In this document: positions 49,091-57,821 of the stretch, piece after piece
How the letters are laid out: each line of letters starts with the position of its first letter
Position numbering within the stretch: the first letter of the stretch is position 1
Origin: Curtobacterium guangdongense
Lineage (GTDB): Bacteria > Actinomycetota > Actinomycetes > Actinomycetales > Microbacteriaceae
DNA: 64,000 bases
Reading direction: 5' to 3'
NCBI RefSeq assembly: GCF_049341845.1
Contig: NZ_JBMPIT010000008.1
Location: forward strand, 138,468 to 202,467
The notes under the pieces: generated by a model
What the model saw: only the letters and a program-made list of their open reading frames with translations
Told to the model about the DNA's origin: nothing
The model's database searches: none
Position numbers and translations under genes: made by a program

Positions 49091-50077
49091 TCAGGCCGCG
49101 ACGGGGGTGCGCGCAGCGGCGTTCGCGGCGACGACGAGCCTCGTGAGCTCGACGGCGCGGGCGATGTTGTCGTCGGCACGCGTGCCGGAGGTGATGTGGT
49201 CCACCCACTGTCCGAAGGCGTCCTGGCCGTCCTCGGGGACCGGGATGGTGACCGGCTCGTCGCCGTACGCCGACCCGCCGGCGGTGAGCCGGGCCTCCTG
49301 GTCGGAGAACGAGAGCCATCCGCCGGTGCCGGCCACGTCGATCGTGAACGGGGTGCCGGCGACGAAGCCGGCCTCGATGATGCCGATCGCCTGGGAGGCG
49401 TAGCCGACCGTGACGACCGCGTGGTCCTCGACGGCGCGGCCGGTGACGGAGCGGTAGACGGCCTCGACCGAGTCGGGACGCGCACCGAGGAAGAGCTGCG
49501 TGAGGTACACGGGGTGGCAGCCGAGGTCGGTCAGCGCTCCGCCGATCGCGGTCGACGGGTCGAAGAAGCGCTCCGGCAGCCACGGCCGGATCGCGCCGTC
49601 GTGCGACAGGCGGACGCGGGCGTGGTTGACCTCGCCGAGGCGGCCGGACCGGATCTCCTCGAGGATCGCCTGGGTGTAGCCGTGGTACAGCCGGGGGAGC
49701 GAGACGATGAGCTTGACGCCGGCGGCGTCGCAGGTCGCGATGATCTCCTCGCACTCCTCGACCGTCGGGGCGAGGAGCTTCTCGGTGAAGACGTGCTTAC
49801 CGGCGCGGGCGGCGCGGGTGATCACGTCGCGGTGCACGTCGGTCGACGTCGTGATCGTCACGGCGTCGATGTCCTCGCGGGCGAGCAGCGCGTCGAGGTC
49901 GTCGGTGAACTCGACTCCGAACTGCTCGGCGCCCTCGCGGCCACGGGCGACGTCGTCGTCCCACACGGCGACGAGCTCGGTCCCGGGGTGTTCGACCGTC
50001 TGGCGGGCGTAGTCACCGGCGTGGACGTGCCAGAAGCCGAGGACGGCGACGCGGATCGGGGTGGTGGTGCTGGGCAT
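49091..50077 (-). CDS. Gfo/Idh/MocA-family sugar oxidoreductase (first)
   Basis: A 328-residue paralogue: AVLGFWHVHAGDYARQ replaces the usual GxGxxG, and AGKHVFTEKLLAPTVEE has EKL for EKP, so it is the more diverged of the pair. The C-terminal domain keeps GGALTDLGCHPVYL. It follows the solute-binding protein gene by 28 bp with AAAGG before the ATG. Two different MocA-type enzymes next to a GH125 suggests sequential redox steps on one sugar. Confidence 0.83.
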   Translation of the reverse strand: MPSTTTPIRVAVLGFWHVHAGDYARQTVEHPGTELVAVWDDDVARGREGAEQFGVEFTDDLDALLAREDIDAVTITTSTDVHRDVITRAARAGKHVFTEKLLAPTVEECEEIIATCDAAGVKLIVSLPRLYHGYTQAILEEIRSGRLGEVNHARVRLSHDGAIRPWLPERFFDPSTAIGGALTDLGCHPVYLTQLFLGARPDSVEAVYRSVTGRAVEDHAVVTVGYASQAIGIIEAGFVAGTPFTIDVAGTGGWLSFSDQEARLTAGGSAYGDEPVTIPVPEDGQDAFGQWVDHITSGTRADDNIARAVELTRLVVAANAAARTPVAA

Positions 50078-50105
50078 GGTTGCCTTTCATGAGGGGGTCC
50101 GGTCG

Positions 50106-51509
50106 CTAGACCTGGACCTTGTCGTAGTCCTTGGGCAGCTTGAACGGGGAGTAGGTCTGCATCATCGGGTTGACCCGCGCCTGTGCCCGCTCGACCGCCT
50201 CCTGCGGTGAGGCGGTGCCGAGGAGCACGCTCGATCTGGCGTCGGCGAGCGAGTCCCACCAGGCGCCTCCGACGGGCAGGGGCGGGCGGCAGGTGGAGTC
50301 GGGCATCGACTCGACGAAGAAGCGGATCGACTTCGCGGAGCCCTTCGGGTCCTTCAGCGCAGCGATGTTCGACGGGACGCTCGTGGCGGGGACCATGTAG
50401 GTCTCCTGGCCGCGCTTGCCGGTGAAGTACTTCATCAGCTCCCACACGGCCTTGTTCTTCTTCGAGCCCTTCGGCAGGCAGAGCGCGAAGCCGCCGGACC
50501 AGGTGTACTTGTCGTCACCGGCGGCCTGGGTCGGCAGGTACGCGACGGTCCAGTCGAGGTCCTTCGGCCCGTAGTTGTCGAAGGTCTGGATCGTCGAGGG
50601 GACGCTGACCATGAACGCCATCCGGTTCGCCAGGAACGCGGTCTGCCCCGGCGGGTGTCCTGTGGGCTCGTACGTGGCGATGAACGTGTCGGCGGCGCGG
50701 TAGCCGTAGCGCTGCGCCCACTCGTCGTAGAACTCGTAGATCTTCTTGACGCTGCCGGAGTCCATCGTCATCTGCGAGTCGGCCTGGTCGAAGTAGGACG
50801 CTCCGAGTCCGAGGCCCCACGTGAACGGCCAGCCCTCGCCGTACCAGGGGAGGAGGCCCATCTTGCTGTAGTTGCCGCCCTCCTTCTTCGTGAGCTTGTC
50901 GCTGACCTCGGCCATCCGGTCCATGGTCACCGGGCCGTTCTGCTCCCAGTCGAACTCGTCGACGTCGAGCCCGGCGTCGCGGAGCATCGTGCGGTTCACG
51001 AACATCCCGCGGGCGTCGGTGTCGTGCGGCAGGCCGTACGTCTTGCCCTGGTACGTCAGCTCGCCGACGGTGAACCCGAGCCAGGAGGACAAGAACTCCT
51101 CCTTGGAGACGTTCTCGAACTCGTCGATGAGCTCGTCGATCGGCTCGATGAGCCCGATCGCCGCGTACTGCGCCGCGCTGAACCGGTCGAGGAGCCACAG
51201 GTCGGGAGCGGTCCCGCCGCGGACGGCCGTGATGACGCTGGTGGCGTCGCCGGTGCCCTGCGAGGGCACCTGGTTGACGCGGACGTCGATCTCCGGGTGC
51301 AGCTGCTTGAACTGGTTGATGACCTTCGTCTGGAACGGCACGAAGGTGCCCGTGACGCCCCAGATCGAGACCGAGTTCGGGTTGCTGCCAGCACCGCCCG
51401 TCGCGCACCCGGCGGCGAGCAACGCGAGGGCACCAGCACCGCCCGTCGCGGCGGCGGCGCGGAGGAAGGTCCGGCGGTCGAAGGCGGCGCCGTTGTGTCG
51501 CGCGTTCAC
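50106..51509 (-). CDS. Sugar ABC transporter solute-binding lipoprotein
   Basis: A 467-residue extracellular solute-binding protein of the carbohydrate type. The N-terminus combines a twin-arginine segment (FDRRTFLRAAAATGG) with a lipobox LLAAGC, so it may be exported by Tat and anchored. The binding domain has VSIWGVTGTFVPFQTKVINQF, GTAPDLWLLDRFSAAQYAAIG and YTWSGGFALCLPKGSKKNKA. GTG 51509 overlaps the MalG-type permease stop (GTGA). It delivers an oligosaccharide, possibly mannose-containing, to the permeases encoded upstream. Confidence 0.88.
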   Translation of the reverse strand: MNARHNGAAFDRRTFLRAAAATGGAGALALLAAGCATGGAGSNPNSVSIWGVTGTFVPFQTKVINQFKQLHPEIDVRVNQVPSQGTGDATSVITAVRGGTAPDLWLLDRFSAAQYAAIGLIEPIDELIDEFENVSKEEFLSSWLGFTVGELTYQGKTYGLPHDTDARGMFVNRTMLRDAGLDVDEFDWEQNGPVTMDRMAEVSDKLTKKEGGNYSKMGLLPWYGEGWPFTWGLGLGASYFDQADSQMTMDSGSVKKIYEFYDEWAQRYGYRAADTFIATYEPTGHPPGQTAFLANRMAFMVSVPSTIQTFDNYGPKDLDWTVAYLPTQAAGDDKYTWSGGFALCLPKGSKKNKAVWELMKYFTGKRGQETYMVPATSVPSNIAALKDPKGSAKSIRFFVESMPDSTCRPPLPVGGAWWDSLADARSSVLLGTASPQEAVERAQARVNPMMQTYSPFKLPKDYDKVQV

Positions 51510-52444
51510 TTGAAGCTCCCGATCTGGATGCCCTTGAGGAAGGTCCGCTGGAAGAAGAAGAACAGGATGACGAGCGGCAGGATGATGAGGATCGATGCCG
51601 CCATCAGCTGGTTGAACTGGAAGTCCGCGCTGTTGTTCAGGCGGAAGACCTGGAGGCCGATCGACAGGGTCTGCACGTTCTCGTCCTGCAGGTAGATGAG
51701 CGGCCCGAGGAAGTCGTTCCAGGCACCCACCGCGGCGAAGATGCCGACCGTGACGAGCGCGGCCTTGGCCTGCGGGAAGACGATGCGCCAGAGGATGCGC
51801 CACTCGGACGCGCCGTCCATGCGTGCGGCGTCGAGCAGGTCCTTCGGGATCTGCAGCAGGAACTGCCGGAGGAGGAACACGTAGAACGCGGACCCGAACA
51901 GGCTCGGCACGACGAGCGGCAGGAAGGTGTTGATCCAGCCGAGCCGCGCGTACAGGTCGAACATCGGGATGAGTGTCACCGGGAACGGGATGAAGAGCGT
52001 CGCGAGCACGACGTAGAACATCCGGTCGCGGCCGCGCCACTCGATGCACGAGAACCCGTAGGCGATGACCAGGTTGGACACCATCGAGAACAGCGTCACG
52101 AGCACGGTGATGATCAGCGTGTTCCGGAAGAACGTGAAGAACGGCATCGCGTTCACGGCATCGCCGAAGTTCGACCAGTCCAGCCACTGCGGGAACCAGG
52201 TCGGGGGGAACGCGCCGAGCTCGCTGTTGCTCTTCAGCGCGGAGATCACCATCCAGTAGATGGGGATGAGGAACAGCAGGCTCATCGCGATGAGCACCAC
52301 GCGGGCGCCGATCGACGACCACGGCGAGCGGACGGAGCCGTCGGCGTTCCTGGAGCGGTCCGCGCGGGCGTTCCTGCGGTCCTTGGGGCGGACGTCCTCG
52401 ATCGACGACGTCTCGGTGGACACTCGGTCCTTCTGCATCGTCAT
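51506..52444 (-). CDS. Sugar ABC transporter permease, MalG type
   Basis: A 312-residue inner-membrane permease with six helices after a hydrophilic, charged 40-residue N-terminus. The EAA loop that contacts the ATPase is DAARMDGASEWRILWRIVFPQAKAAL. It pairs with the MalF-type permease gene 4 bp upstream. No ATPase gene is in the operon, so a shared MsiK-like ATPase encoded elsewhere is expected, as in other actinobacteria. Confidence 0.9.
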   Translation of the reverse strand: MTMQKDRVSTETSSIEDVRPKDRRNARADRSRNADGSVRSPWSSIGARVVLIAMSLLFLIPIYWMVISALKSNSELGAFPPTWFPQWLDWSNFGDAVNAMPFFTFFRNTLIITVLVTLFSMVSNLVIAYGFSCIEWRGRDRMFYVVLATLFIPFPVTLIPMFDLYARLGWINTFLPLVVPSLFGSAFYVFLLRQFLLQIPKDLLDAARMDGASEWRILWRIVFPQAKAALVTVGIFAAVGAWNDFLGPLIYLQDENVQTLSIGLQVFRLNNSADFQFNQLMAASILIILPLVILFFFFQRTFLKGIQIGSFK

Positions 52445-52448
52445 GGCG

Positions 52449-53438
52449 TCACTCCCCGCTCACGTCGTAGTTCACGAACCGCTTGGACAGCCAGTAGACG
52501 AGTCCGGAGAGGATCATCCCGGCGAGGAACAGGAGCACGGCCATCGCACTCGCGAACCCGAGCTGCGCGTAGCTGAACGCGTTCTTGTAGAGGTAGAGCA
52601 TGTAGAACAACGTCCCGTTGTCCGGAGACCCGAGTCCGCCGGATCCGGACGAGATCACGTACGCCTCGGTGAACACCTGCAGGCCGTTGCTGATCCCCGT
52701 GATCAGGTTGAACAGGATCGCGGGGGAGATCAGCGGCAGCGTCAGCGCGAAGAACTGCCGCACCGGACCGGCGCCGTCGACACGTGCTGCTTCGTACAGG
52801 GTCTTCGGGATGCCGCGCATGCCGGCGAGGAACACCAGCGCCGCGTTGCCGGCACCCATCTGCGCCAGCGCGACGATCACGAGCTTCGCCGTCGTCGGGT
52901 CGCCGAGCAGGTTCGTCGCCGGGACGCCGACGAGCTTCAACGCCTGGTTCACGATGCCGGTCTGCGGGTTGACGAGCACGACGAAGATGAACGCGAGGGC
53001 GAAGGTCGGGATGAGGGACGGGATGTACAGCGCCGTCCGGTACCAGCTGATCTCCTTGACGTCCTGGTTCATCGCGAGCGCGATCACGATCGCCACGACG
53101 ATGCCGACGGGCACCGCGATCACCGCGTAGAACAGCGTGTTGCCCACGGCGGTGTGGACGAGTGGGTCGATGAAGGCGGCGATGTAGTTGCCGAACCCGA
53201 CGAAGGTCGCCGCATTCATGCCGGAGTACCGCGTCAGGCTGATCACGAAGGAGTAGATCAGCGGGTACGCGATAAAGACGAGGACCCCGAAGATCCACGG
53301 GGAGATGAAGGCGATACCGATGCGGAGACGTCGCTTCTCCGCTGCGGTCCAGGGGTGTTTCTTCCCCGCTCGTCGACCGGTGCGCTCGGTCGGTGGAGCG
53401 GGTCGCGCTGTGGTGGCCGGGCGAGCGGTCGTCGTCAC
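52449..53438 (-). CDS. Sugar ABC transporter permease, MalF type
   Basis: A 329-residue permease; the first helix is IGIAFISPWIFGVLVFIAYPLIYSFVISLTRY and the EAA loop reads EAARVDGAGPVRQFFALTLPLISPA. The N-terminal 40 residues are Thr/Arg/Pro-rich and cytoplasmic. GTG 53438 has GAAGGGA eight bases upstream. It is the first gene of the operon, divergent from the ROK regulator across a 175-bp gap that contains a candidate operator. Confidence 0.9.
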   Translation of the reverse strand: MTTTARPATTARPAPPTERTGRRAGKKHPWTAAEKRRLRIGIAFISPWIFGVLVFIAYPLIYSFVISLTRYSGMNAATFVGFGNYIAAFIDPLVHTAVGNTLFYAVIAVPVGIVVAIVIALAMNQDVKEISWYRTALYIPSLIPTFALAFIFVVLVNPQTGIVNQALKLVGVPATNLLGDPTTAKLVIVALAQMGAGNAALVFLAGMRGIPKTLYEAARVDGAGPVRQFFALTLPLISPAILFNLITGISNGLQVFTEAYVISSGSGGLGSPDNGTLFYMLYLYKNAFSYAQLGFASAMAVLLFLAGMILSGLVYWLSKRFVNYDVSGE

Positions 53439-53531
53439 GGGCGTCCCTTCGAGTTCCCGTGTCACACCGGTGTGACGACGGGCGCGACCACCTCGGTGTG
53501 GTCACTCGGCGATCTGCCCGTCCGGATCAGT

Positions 53532-53548
53532 TCAATCCAATTGATTGA
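53532..53548. promoter_or_regulatory. Candidate operator of the ROK regulator
   Basis: TCAATC-CAATT-GATTGA, a 17-bp palindrome with perfect 6-bp arms, AT-rich amid 70% GC, between the divergent permease and ROK genes. Position and base composition fit a repressor site shared by both promoters. Confidence 0.6.
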
Positions 53549-53613
53549 CAAATTCGCTTGGTCAGGAATGCTAGGGACCATGCACGAGCCTCGTCAAGCA
53601 CCGGATCGCTGAG

Positions 53614-54843
53614 ATGTCTGCAGGGCAGAACGCGACCCACATCGCAGCGCACAACCGCGCCGTGGTGCTCGACGTCGTGCGTCGCGATGGTCCAGTGACC
53701 CGTTCGGCGCTGACGACCCGGACGGCACTGACCGCCCAGACGGTCTCGAACATCGCGGCCCGACTCCTCGCCGACGGCTTGGTCCGTGAGACCGGCGCGG
53801 CAGACAAGCTCCTCGACGGCACGGCCGCCGGTCGTCGCCTCGAGCTCGCTCCGGGCGGTCGCTTCGCCGTCGGCGTCCACCTCGACCCCGCGCAGGTCTC
53901 CGTCGTGCTCCTGGACCTCGCCGGGGGGCTCGTCGCCGAACAACACCTCGGCGCGGCCGCCGTCGACGATCCCTCGTCGACGCTCGACGCGATGGCCGGC
54001 GCGGTCGACCACCTCGTGACCGCCGCTCGGATCGACCGCGCGCGCGTGGCGGGCATCGGTGTCGCGGCACCAGGCCCCATCGAGCAGGACCGTGCGGCGC
54101 TCGGCGCTCCCGTGCAGCTCGCCTCGTGGTCCGGCGTCCCGCTCGCAGCCGAACTCGCGGAGCGCACCGGGTTCCCCGTCCGCATCGAGAAGGACGTCGT
54201 CGCGAGCGCCCTCGCCGAGTGGTGGACGGCGCGATCGACCGAGGACCTGGTGTCGGTGTACCTCGGGCACGGTGTGGGAGCGGGCATCGTGGTCGGTGGC
54301 GAGGTCGTCCGCGGCAGCACCGGCAACGCGGGGGAGTTCGGCGGCATCCCGGTGCACGCGCACGGCGGCTGGACCGAGCTCTGGGACGCCTGTCAGCCCC
54401 TCCAGCAGGTCCGGCGCGGGGTGGCCGCCGGGTTGCTCCCACCGGTCGCCGAGGACCCCGCGTCCGTCCGCGCGGCGTTCGAACGGCTGTGCGCGCTGCC
54501 CGCGGCGCGGCCGCTCCTCGCCGAGGCCGGCGCGGCGCTCGGTTCGGCGCTCGTCCACGTCGTCGAACTCCTCGACGTCCAGCGCGTGGTCGTCGGCGGG
54601 AGCGCAGCACTCGCCGGCGGCGCGACCCTTCTCGACGCGCTGCAGGCGCGGCTCTTCGAACGCCTGGGCTCGCGTCGCGCTCCAGCGGTGGCGTTCACGG
54701 CGCTCGGCGAGGACGTCGTCGCCCGCGGCGCAGCGTGCGCCGTGCTGCTCACCTCCGCCCCGGCCGGTCCCGTCGTCCCCGCGGTGCGGCAGATCCGGTC
54801 GGGAGGCCCGGCTCGGCCCCGCGACATCGCCCACCCCTGGTAG
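53614..54843 (+). CDS. ROK-family transcriptional regulator
   Basis: A 409-residue sugar-responsive repressor. An N-terminal winged helix (NRAVVLDVVRRDGPVTRSALTTRTALTAQTVSNIAARLLADGLV) is fused to a ROK kinase-like domain with GIGVAAPGPIE, LGHGVGAGIVVGGEVVRGSTGNAGEFGGIPV. The Cys-rich zinc motif of ROK kinases is absent; GGWTELWDACQPL is in its place. Divergent from the sugar operon, which it probably represses until a sugar binds. ATG 53614 is the first start in the frame. Confidence 0.87.
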   Translation: MSAGQNATHIAAHNRAVVLDVVRRDGPVTRSALTTRTALTAQTVSNIAARLLADGLVRETGAADKLLDGTAAGRRLELAPGGRFAVGVHLDPAQVSVVLLDLAGGLVAEQHLGAAAVDDPSSTLDAMAGAVDHLVTAARIDRARVAGIGVAAPGPIEQDRAALGAPVQLASWSGVPLAAELAERTGFPVRIEKDVVASALAEWWTARSTEDLVSVYLGHGVGAGIVVGGEVVRGSTGNAGEFGGIPVHAHGGWTELWDACQPLQQVRRGVAAGLLPPVAEDPASVRAAFERLCALPAARPLLAEAGAALGSALVHVVELLDVQRVVVGGSAALAGGATLLDALQARLFERLGSRRAPAVAFTALGEDVVARGAACAVLLTSAPAGPVVPAVRQIRSGGPARPRDIAHPW

Positions 54844-54864
54844 GCGGTCGCGGCAGCGCTCGTC

Positions 54865-55146
54865 TCAGACGCCGAGGCGGAGCAGGAGCGGGCCCAGCAG
54901 GCCGATCACCCAGATCGCGACGATGGCTGCGGCGCCGATCGCGAGGCCGCGCCGCTTCCAGCGTCGCCTGGGGGTCGCCGGCTGCTCGCCCCACATCTGC
55001 GTGCGGACCATCATCCGGTTCGCCTCGCCGACGAGTTGCCGGATCTGCGGGTCGTCCATGTCGAGACGGCCCTCGCGTGCGTGCTCGGCGATCGCGGCTG
55101 CCTCGTCGAGGGACAGCCCGTCGCTCGTGCTCCCGGGACCGGTCAT
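54865..55146 (-). CDS. Small single-pass membrane protein
   Basis: A 93-residue protein: hydrophilic helical N-terminus (LSLDEAAAIAEHAREGRLDMDDPQIRQLVGEANRMMVRTQMW), basic PRRRWKRRG, and one C-terminal transmembrane helix, LAIGAAAIVAIWVIGLLGPLLL, i.e. tail-anchored with the bulk in the cytoplasm. Its ATG overlaps the stop of the HD-hydrolase gene (ATGA), so it is co-expressed with it. No family is recognised. Confidence 0.65.
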   Translation of the reverse strand: MTGPGSTSDGLSLDEAAAIAEHAREGRLDMDDPQIRQLVGEANRMMVRTQMWGEQPATPRRRWKRRGLAIGAAAIVAIWVIGLLGPLLLRLGV

Positions 55147-56159
55147 GACGTCATCGTCCCACTCCGGAGCGCGCTCGGCACGCGGGTGCGCTGGACGGCG
55201 AGGTCGAGGGGGATCCCGCGCTGCAGCTCGGTGACGTCCTCACTCGTGATGACCGCGCCGTCGACGGTGGGCAGGTCCAGGTAGGTCCGGCGGATCACAT
55301 GGGCGAGGGCGTCGTCGGACGCCGGGGTGTGTCCGTCGGCGAACTGCCAGTGCTCCGGGTGCCGACGGAGTTCGACGGCCTCGTCGACCGTGGCCGGGTC
55401 GGCGAGCAGCACCGCCCAGAGCTCGTCGTCGGTGAGCCCCGCGAACCTGGTGGGCGTGAGCGTCCCCGTGTCGAGCACGCGCGTCACCAGCGACCGGAGC
55501 ACGACGTTCGGGACGATGTTCGCCTCGGACCGCTGTGCCCGGGCCTCGCGCACGGCGAGGTCCACCACCTCTGCGGCGGTCGTGGCGTCGGTGTCCACGG
55601 TGCCGTCGACGAGCCGCAGCCGGTCGAGGAGCTCCGCTGGCGGCGAGGTCGTCCGGCCGTGCGCCTGACCGCTGCGCAGGAACGAGTCGAGGTGGTCGAG
55701 CTTCAGACCGCCGCTCCGGTTCGTCAGCGGGGACGGCAGTGCGCCGTCGTCCGTGCTGATCACGGCCTCCGGGTCGATGCCGCCCTCGCGCAGCACGTCG
55801 GCGAGCCCGCGGACCGCCGCGCGACCGAGCGTGTGGTGGTCGAGGCCGCCGAGCCCCTCGAGCGTGTGGCTGAACGGCAGGTGTCCGACGTCGTGCAGCA
55901 GACCGGTGACCCGGGCGAGCGCGTCGTCGGGGTCGAAGTGCGCCACGAGGGCGAGCACTCCGAGCGAGTGCTCGAGGCGCGTGTACGTCTGCGTCGTGGT
56001 GATCGACGCCGCGCCCGCGTGGGCGATGAACGCGAGCCGCCGGACCGGCCACGTCGTGAGGAGCGTCCTTTCGAGGGGCGTCAGTCGGACCTCGATGCGC
56101 CAGAGCGGGTCGAACCACACACTGTCGATGCCCAGTGTGTCCACTGCGTCGCCGTGCAC
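55143..56159 (-). CDS. HD-domain metal-dependent phosphohydrolase
   Basis: A 338-residue HD hydrolase. The metal site is spread in the expected way: YTRLEHSLGVLALVAHF (His), VTGLLHDVGHLPFSHTLEG (HD pair and following His) and KLDHLDSFLRSG (Asp). The FSHTLE motif is typical of dNTPase/YfbR-like and SAMHD-type relatives acting on nucleotides. GTG 56159 has a good GGAGG in front. Coupled to the tail-anchored protein downstream. Confidence 0.85.
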   Translation of the reverse strand: MHGDAVDTLGIDSVWFDPLWRIEVRLTPLERTLLTTWPVRRLAFIAHAGAASITTTQTYTRLEHSLGVLALVAHFDPDDALARVTGLLHDVGHLPFSHTLEGLGGLDHHTLGRAAVRGLADVLREGGIDPEAVISTDDGALPSPLTNRSGGLKLDHLDSFLRSGQAHGRTTSPPAELLDRLRLVDGTVDTDATTAAEVVDLAVREARAQRSEANIVPNVVLRSLVTRVLDTGTLTPTRFAGLTDDELWAVLLADPATVDEAVELRRHPEHWQFADGHTPASDDALAHVIRRTYLDLPTVDGAVITSEDVTELQRGIPLDLAVQRTRVPSALRSGTMTS

Positions 56160-56270
56160 GTGACCTCCTCGACCCTGCCGATCTCACGCTACCGGTGCGA
56201 CCACCGGTCCGCCGCGCACACCGGTGACGCCCCGTGTCGTCCCGAGTCGGCACCGGGTGCCCTGACGACG

Positions 56271-56276
56271 TACCGT
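56271..56276 (+). promoter_or_regulatory. -10 box TACCGT, predicted leaderless promoter
   Basis: TACCGT, six bases, then ATG 56283; no ribosome-binding site. Confidence 0.4.
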
Positions 56277-56282
56277 CGACGC

Positions 56283-57086
56283 ATGACCACGACGACCGAG
56301 ACCTCGTTCGCAGCCGACTGGCGCGCGTGGCACGACGCGCACGAGGCCGCTCGCGCCGACGAGCACGGCTTCCTCGCCATCACGAGCATCCGCTGGCTGA
56401 CGTGGACGCCCGAGCGCTTCGAGGACGCTCCCGGAGCTTGGTCGACGAGCGAGGACGGTCCCGTCGTGGAGCTCGCGGACGGGGAGTCGCTCGAGATCGA
56501 CGGCGCCGTCGTCACGGGCACGCACCGGTTCGGGCCGCTCGCGGAGCGTTCGTCCACCATCGCCGTGTGGCGCACCGACGAGGAGACGACCGTGGTCGAG
56601 GTCGCCCGCCGTGGTGGCAGCGACGTCGTCCGTCCGAGGCACCCGTCGAGCCCGATCCGCACCGGGTACCGCGGCACACCGGCCTACGCACCGGACGAGC
56701 GCTTCGTCGTCGACGCCCGGTTCACCCCGTTCGACGAGCCGCGCGAGGTCACGGTCGGCTCCGTCGTCGACGGACTCCAGCACGTGTACGCCGCTCCCGT
56801 GACCCTGTCGTTCGACCTCGACGGGCCGCGGACCCTGCTGGCGTTCAACGGGCACGGCGACGGGTTGCACGTGCTGTTCACCGACCGGACGAGTGGCGTC
56901 ACGACGTACGCGGCGAACCGCAGCCTCGACATCGACGCCCCCGATGCCGAGGGCCGCACCCGCATCGACTTCAACCGCGCGACGAACCTGCCGTGCGCCT
57001 ACACCGCGCACGCCACCTGCCCGCTGCCGCCCGCCGAGAACCGGCTCGACGTCGCGGTCGAGGCGGGCGAGCAGCTCCCGGCCTGA
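56283..57086 (+). CDS. DUF1684 domain-containing protein (second copy)
   Basis: A 267-residue DUF1684 member: FAADWRAWHDAHEAARADEHGFLAITSIRWLTW at the N-terminus, a central LLAFNGHGDGLHVLFTD segment, and the diagnostic C-terminus RIDFNRATNLPCAYTAHATCPLPPAENRLDVAVEAGE. It is closer to the family consensus than the copy at 9414. Soluble and of unknown activity. A leaderless-type promoter sits directly before it. Confidence 0.88.
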   Translation: MTTTTETSFAADWRAWHDAHEAARADEHGFLAITSIRWLTWTPERFEDAPGAWSTSEDGPVVELADGESLEIDGAVVTGTHRFGPLAERSSTIAVWRTDEETTVVEVARRGGSDVVRPRHPSSPIRTGYRGTPAYAPDERFVVDARFTPFDEPREVTVGSVVDGLQHVYAAPVTLSFDLDGPRTLLAFNGHGDGLHVLFTDRTSGVTTYAANRSLDIDAPDAEGRTRIDFNRATNLPCAYTAHATCPLPPAENRLDVAVEAGEQLPA

Positions 57087-57183
57087 GTGGGTCTCCGGAC
57101 ACATCCCGCGGGTACCAGGCGGTGACGACCGGACCGCGACCGTAGGCTCGCGACGGGAACACGGGGGGGAACCGACCACCGGT

Positions 57184-57227
57184 CGGACTGGAGGCGCGGG
57201 GCGGGCCGTGGGGGAGCCTCCAGTCCG
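57184..57227. repeat. Intergenic palindrome, GGAGGC/GCCTCC family
   Basis: 12-bp arms CGGACTGGAGGC (57184-57195) and GCCTCCAGTCCG (57216-57227), between two convergent genes, so it could serve as terminator for both. Confidence 0.8.
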
Positions 57228-57241
57228 GTGGGTGGGCACCT

Positions 57242-57802
57242 TCAGGGCGTCACGCGCGTCCAGCTCGACGTCGCGCGCCACGCGCGCGGGTCGAACGTGA
57301 AGACGCTGCCCATGCCCGGCTGGTCGAGGTCCCTGCCGATCGCCGCCCCGGTGAGGTCCGCGAGGAGCAGCGCACCGACCGCGCCGTGCGAGACGATCGT
57401 GACGTCGGAGCCGTCAGCGGTGTGTCGGCGGACGGCATCGACGATGCGGGCCTGCGCGTCGACCGCGCGCTCCCATCCCCGGACCGACTCGGCGGGACGG
57501 CTGAAGAAGGCGTCGACGACCGGTTCGAACTCCGACGGCGGCAGGTAGCCGGTCGCGCTCCGGTCGATCTCGCCGAGGAGCGGGTCGACCGTCGTGGTCC
57601 GGCCGACGGCCCGGGCGAGGAGGTCGGCGGTCTCCATGGCCTTGCGCTCCTCGCTCGAGACGATCCGTGCCGTGCCGGGACCCCAGGCGTGTCGGTGTGC
57701 TGCAGCGGCGCGGGCCCGGCCGGTGTCGGACAGGTGCCACGACTCGATGGGCGCGGCGGGGTCCACGACGACCTCGGCGTGGGTCAGGAAGAACGAGGGC
57801 AT
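57242..57802 (-). CDS. Histidine phosphatase-family protein with altered RHG motif
   Basis: A 186-residue phosphoglycerate-mutase-like protein. The usual LxRHGE is LTHAEV here, so the first Arg of the phosphate pocket is replaced by Thr while the nucleophilic His is kept. The second Arg (SSEERKAMETADLLA), the acid Glu and the C-terminal VTIVSHGAVGALLLADL His are present. Related proteins with TH in place of RH exist in actinobacteria, so activity may be retained or shifted. Confidence 0.78.
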   Translation of the reverse strand: MPSFFLTHAEVVVDPAAPIESWHLSDTGRARAAAAHRHAWGPGTARIVSSEERKAMETADLLARAVGRTTTVDPLLGEIDRSATGYLPPSEFEPVVDAFFSRPAESVRGWERAVDAQARIVDAVRRHTADGSDVTIVSHGAVGALLLADLTGAAIGRDLDQPGMGSVFTFDPRAWRATSSWTRVTP

Positions 57803-57821
57803 CCGTCGATCATGGCAGGGG

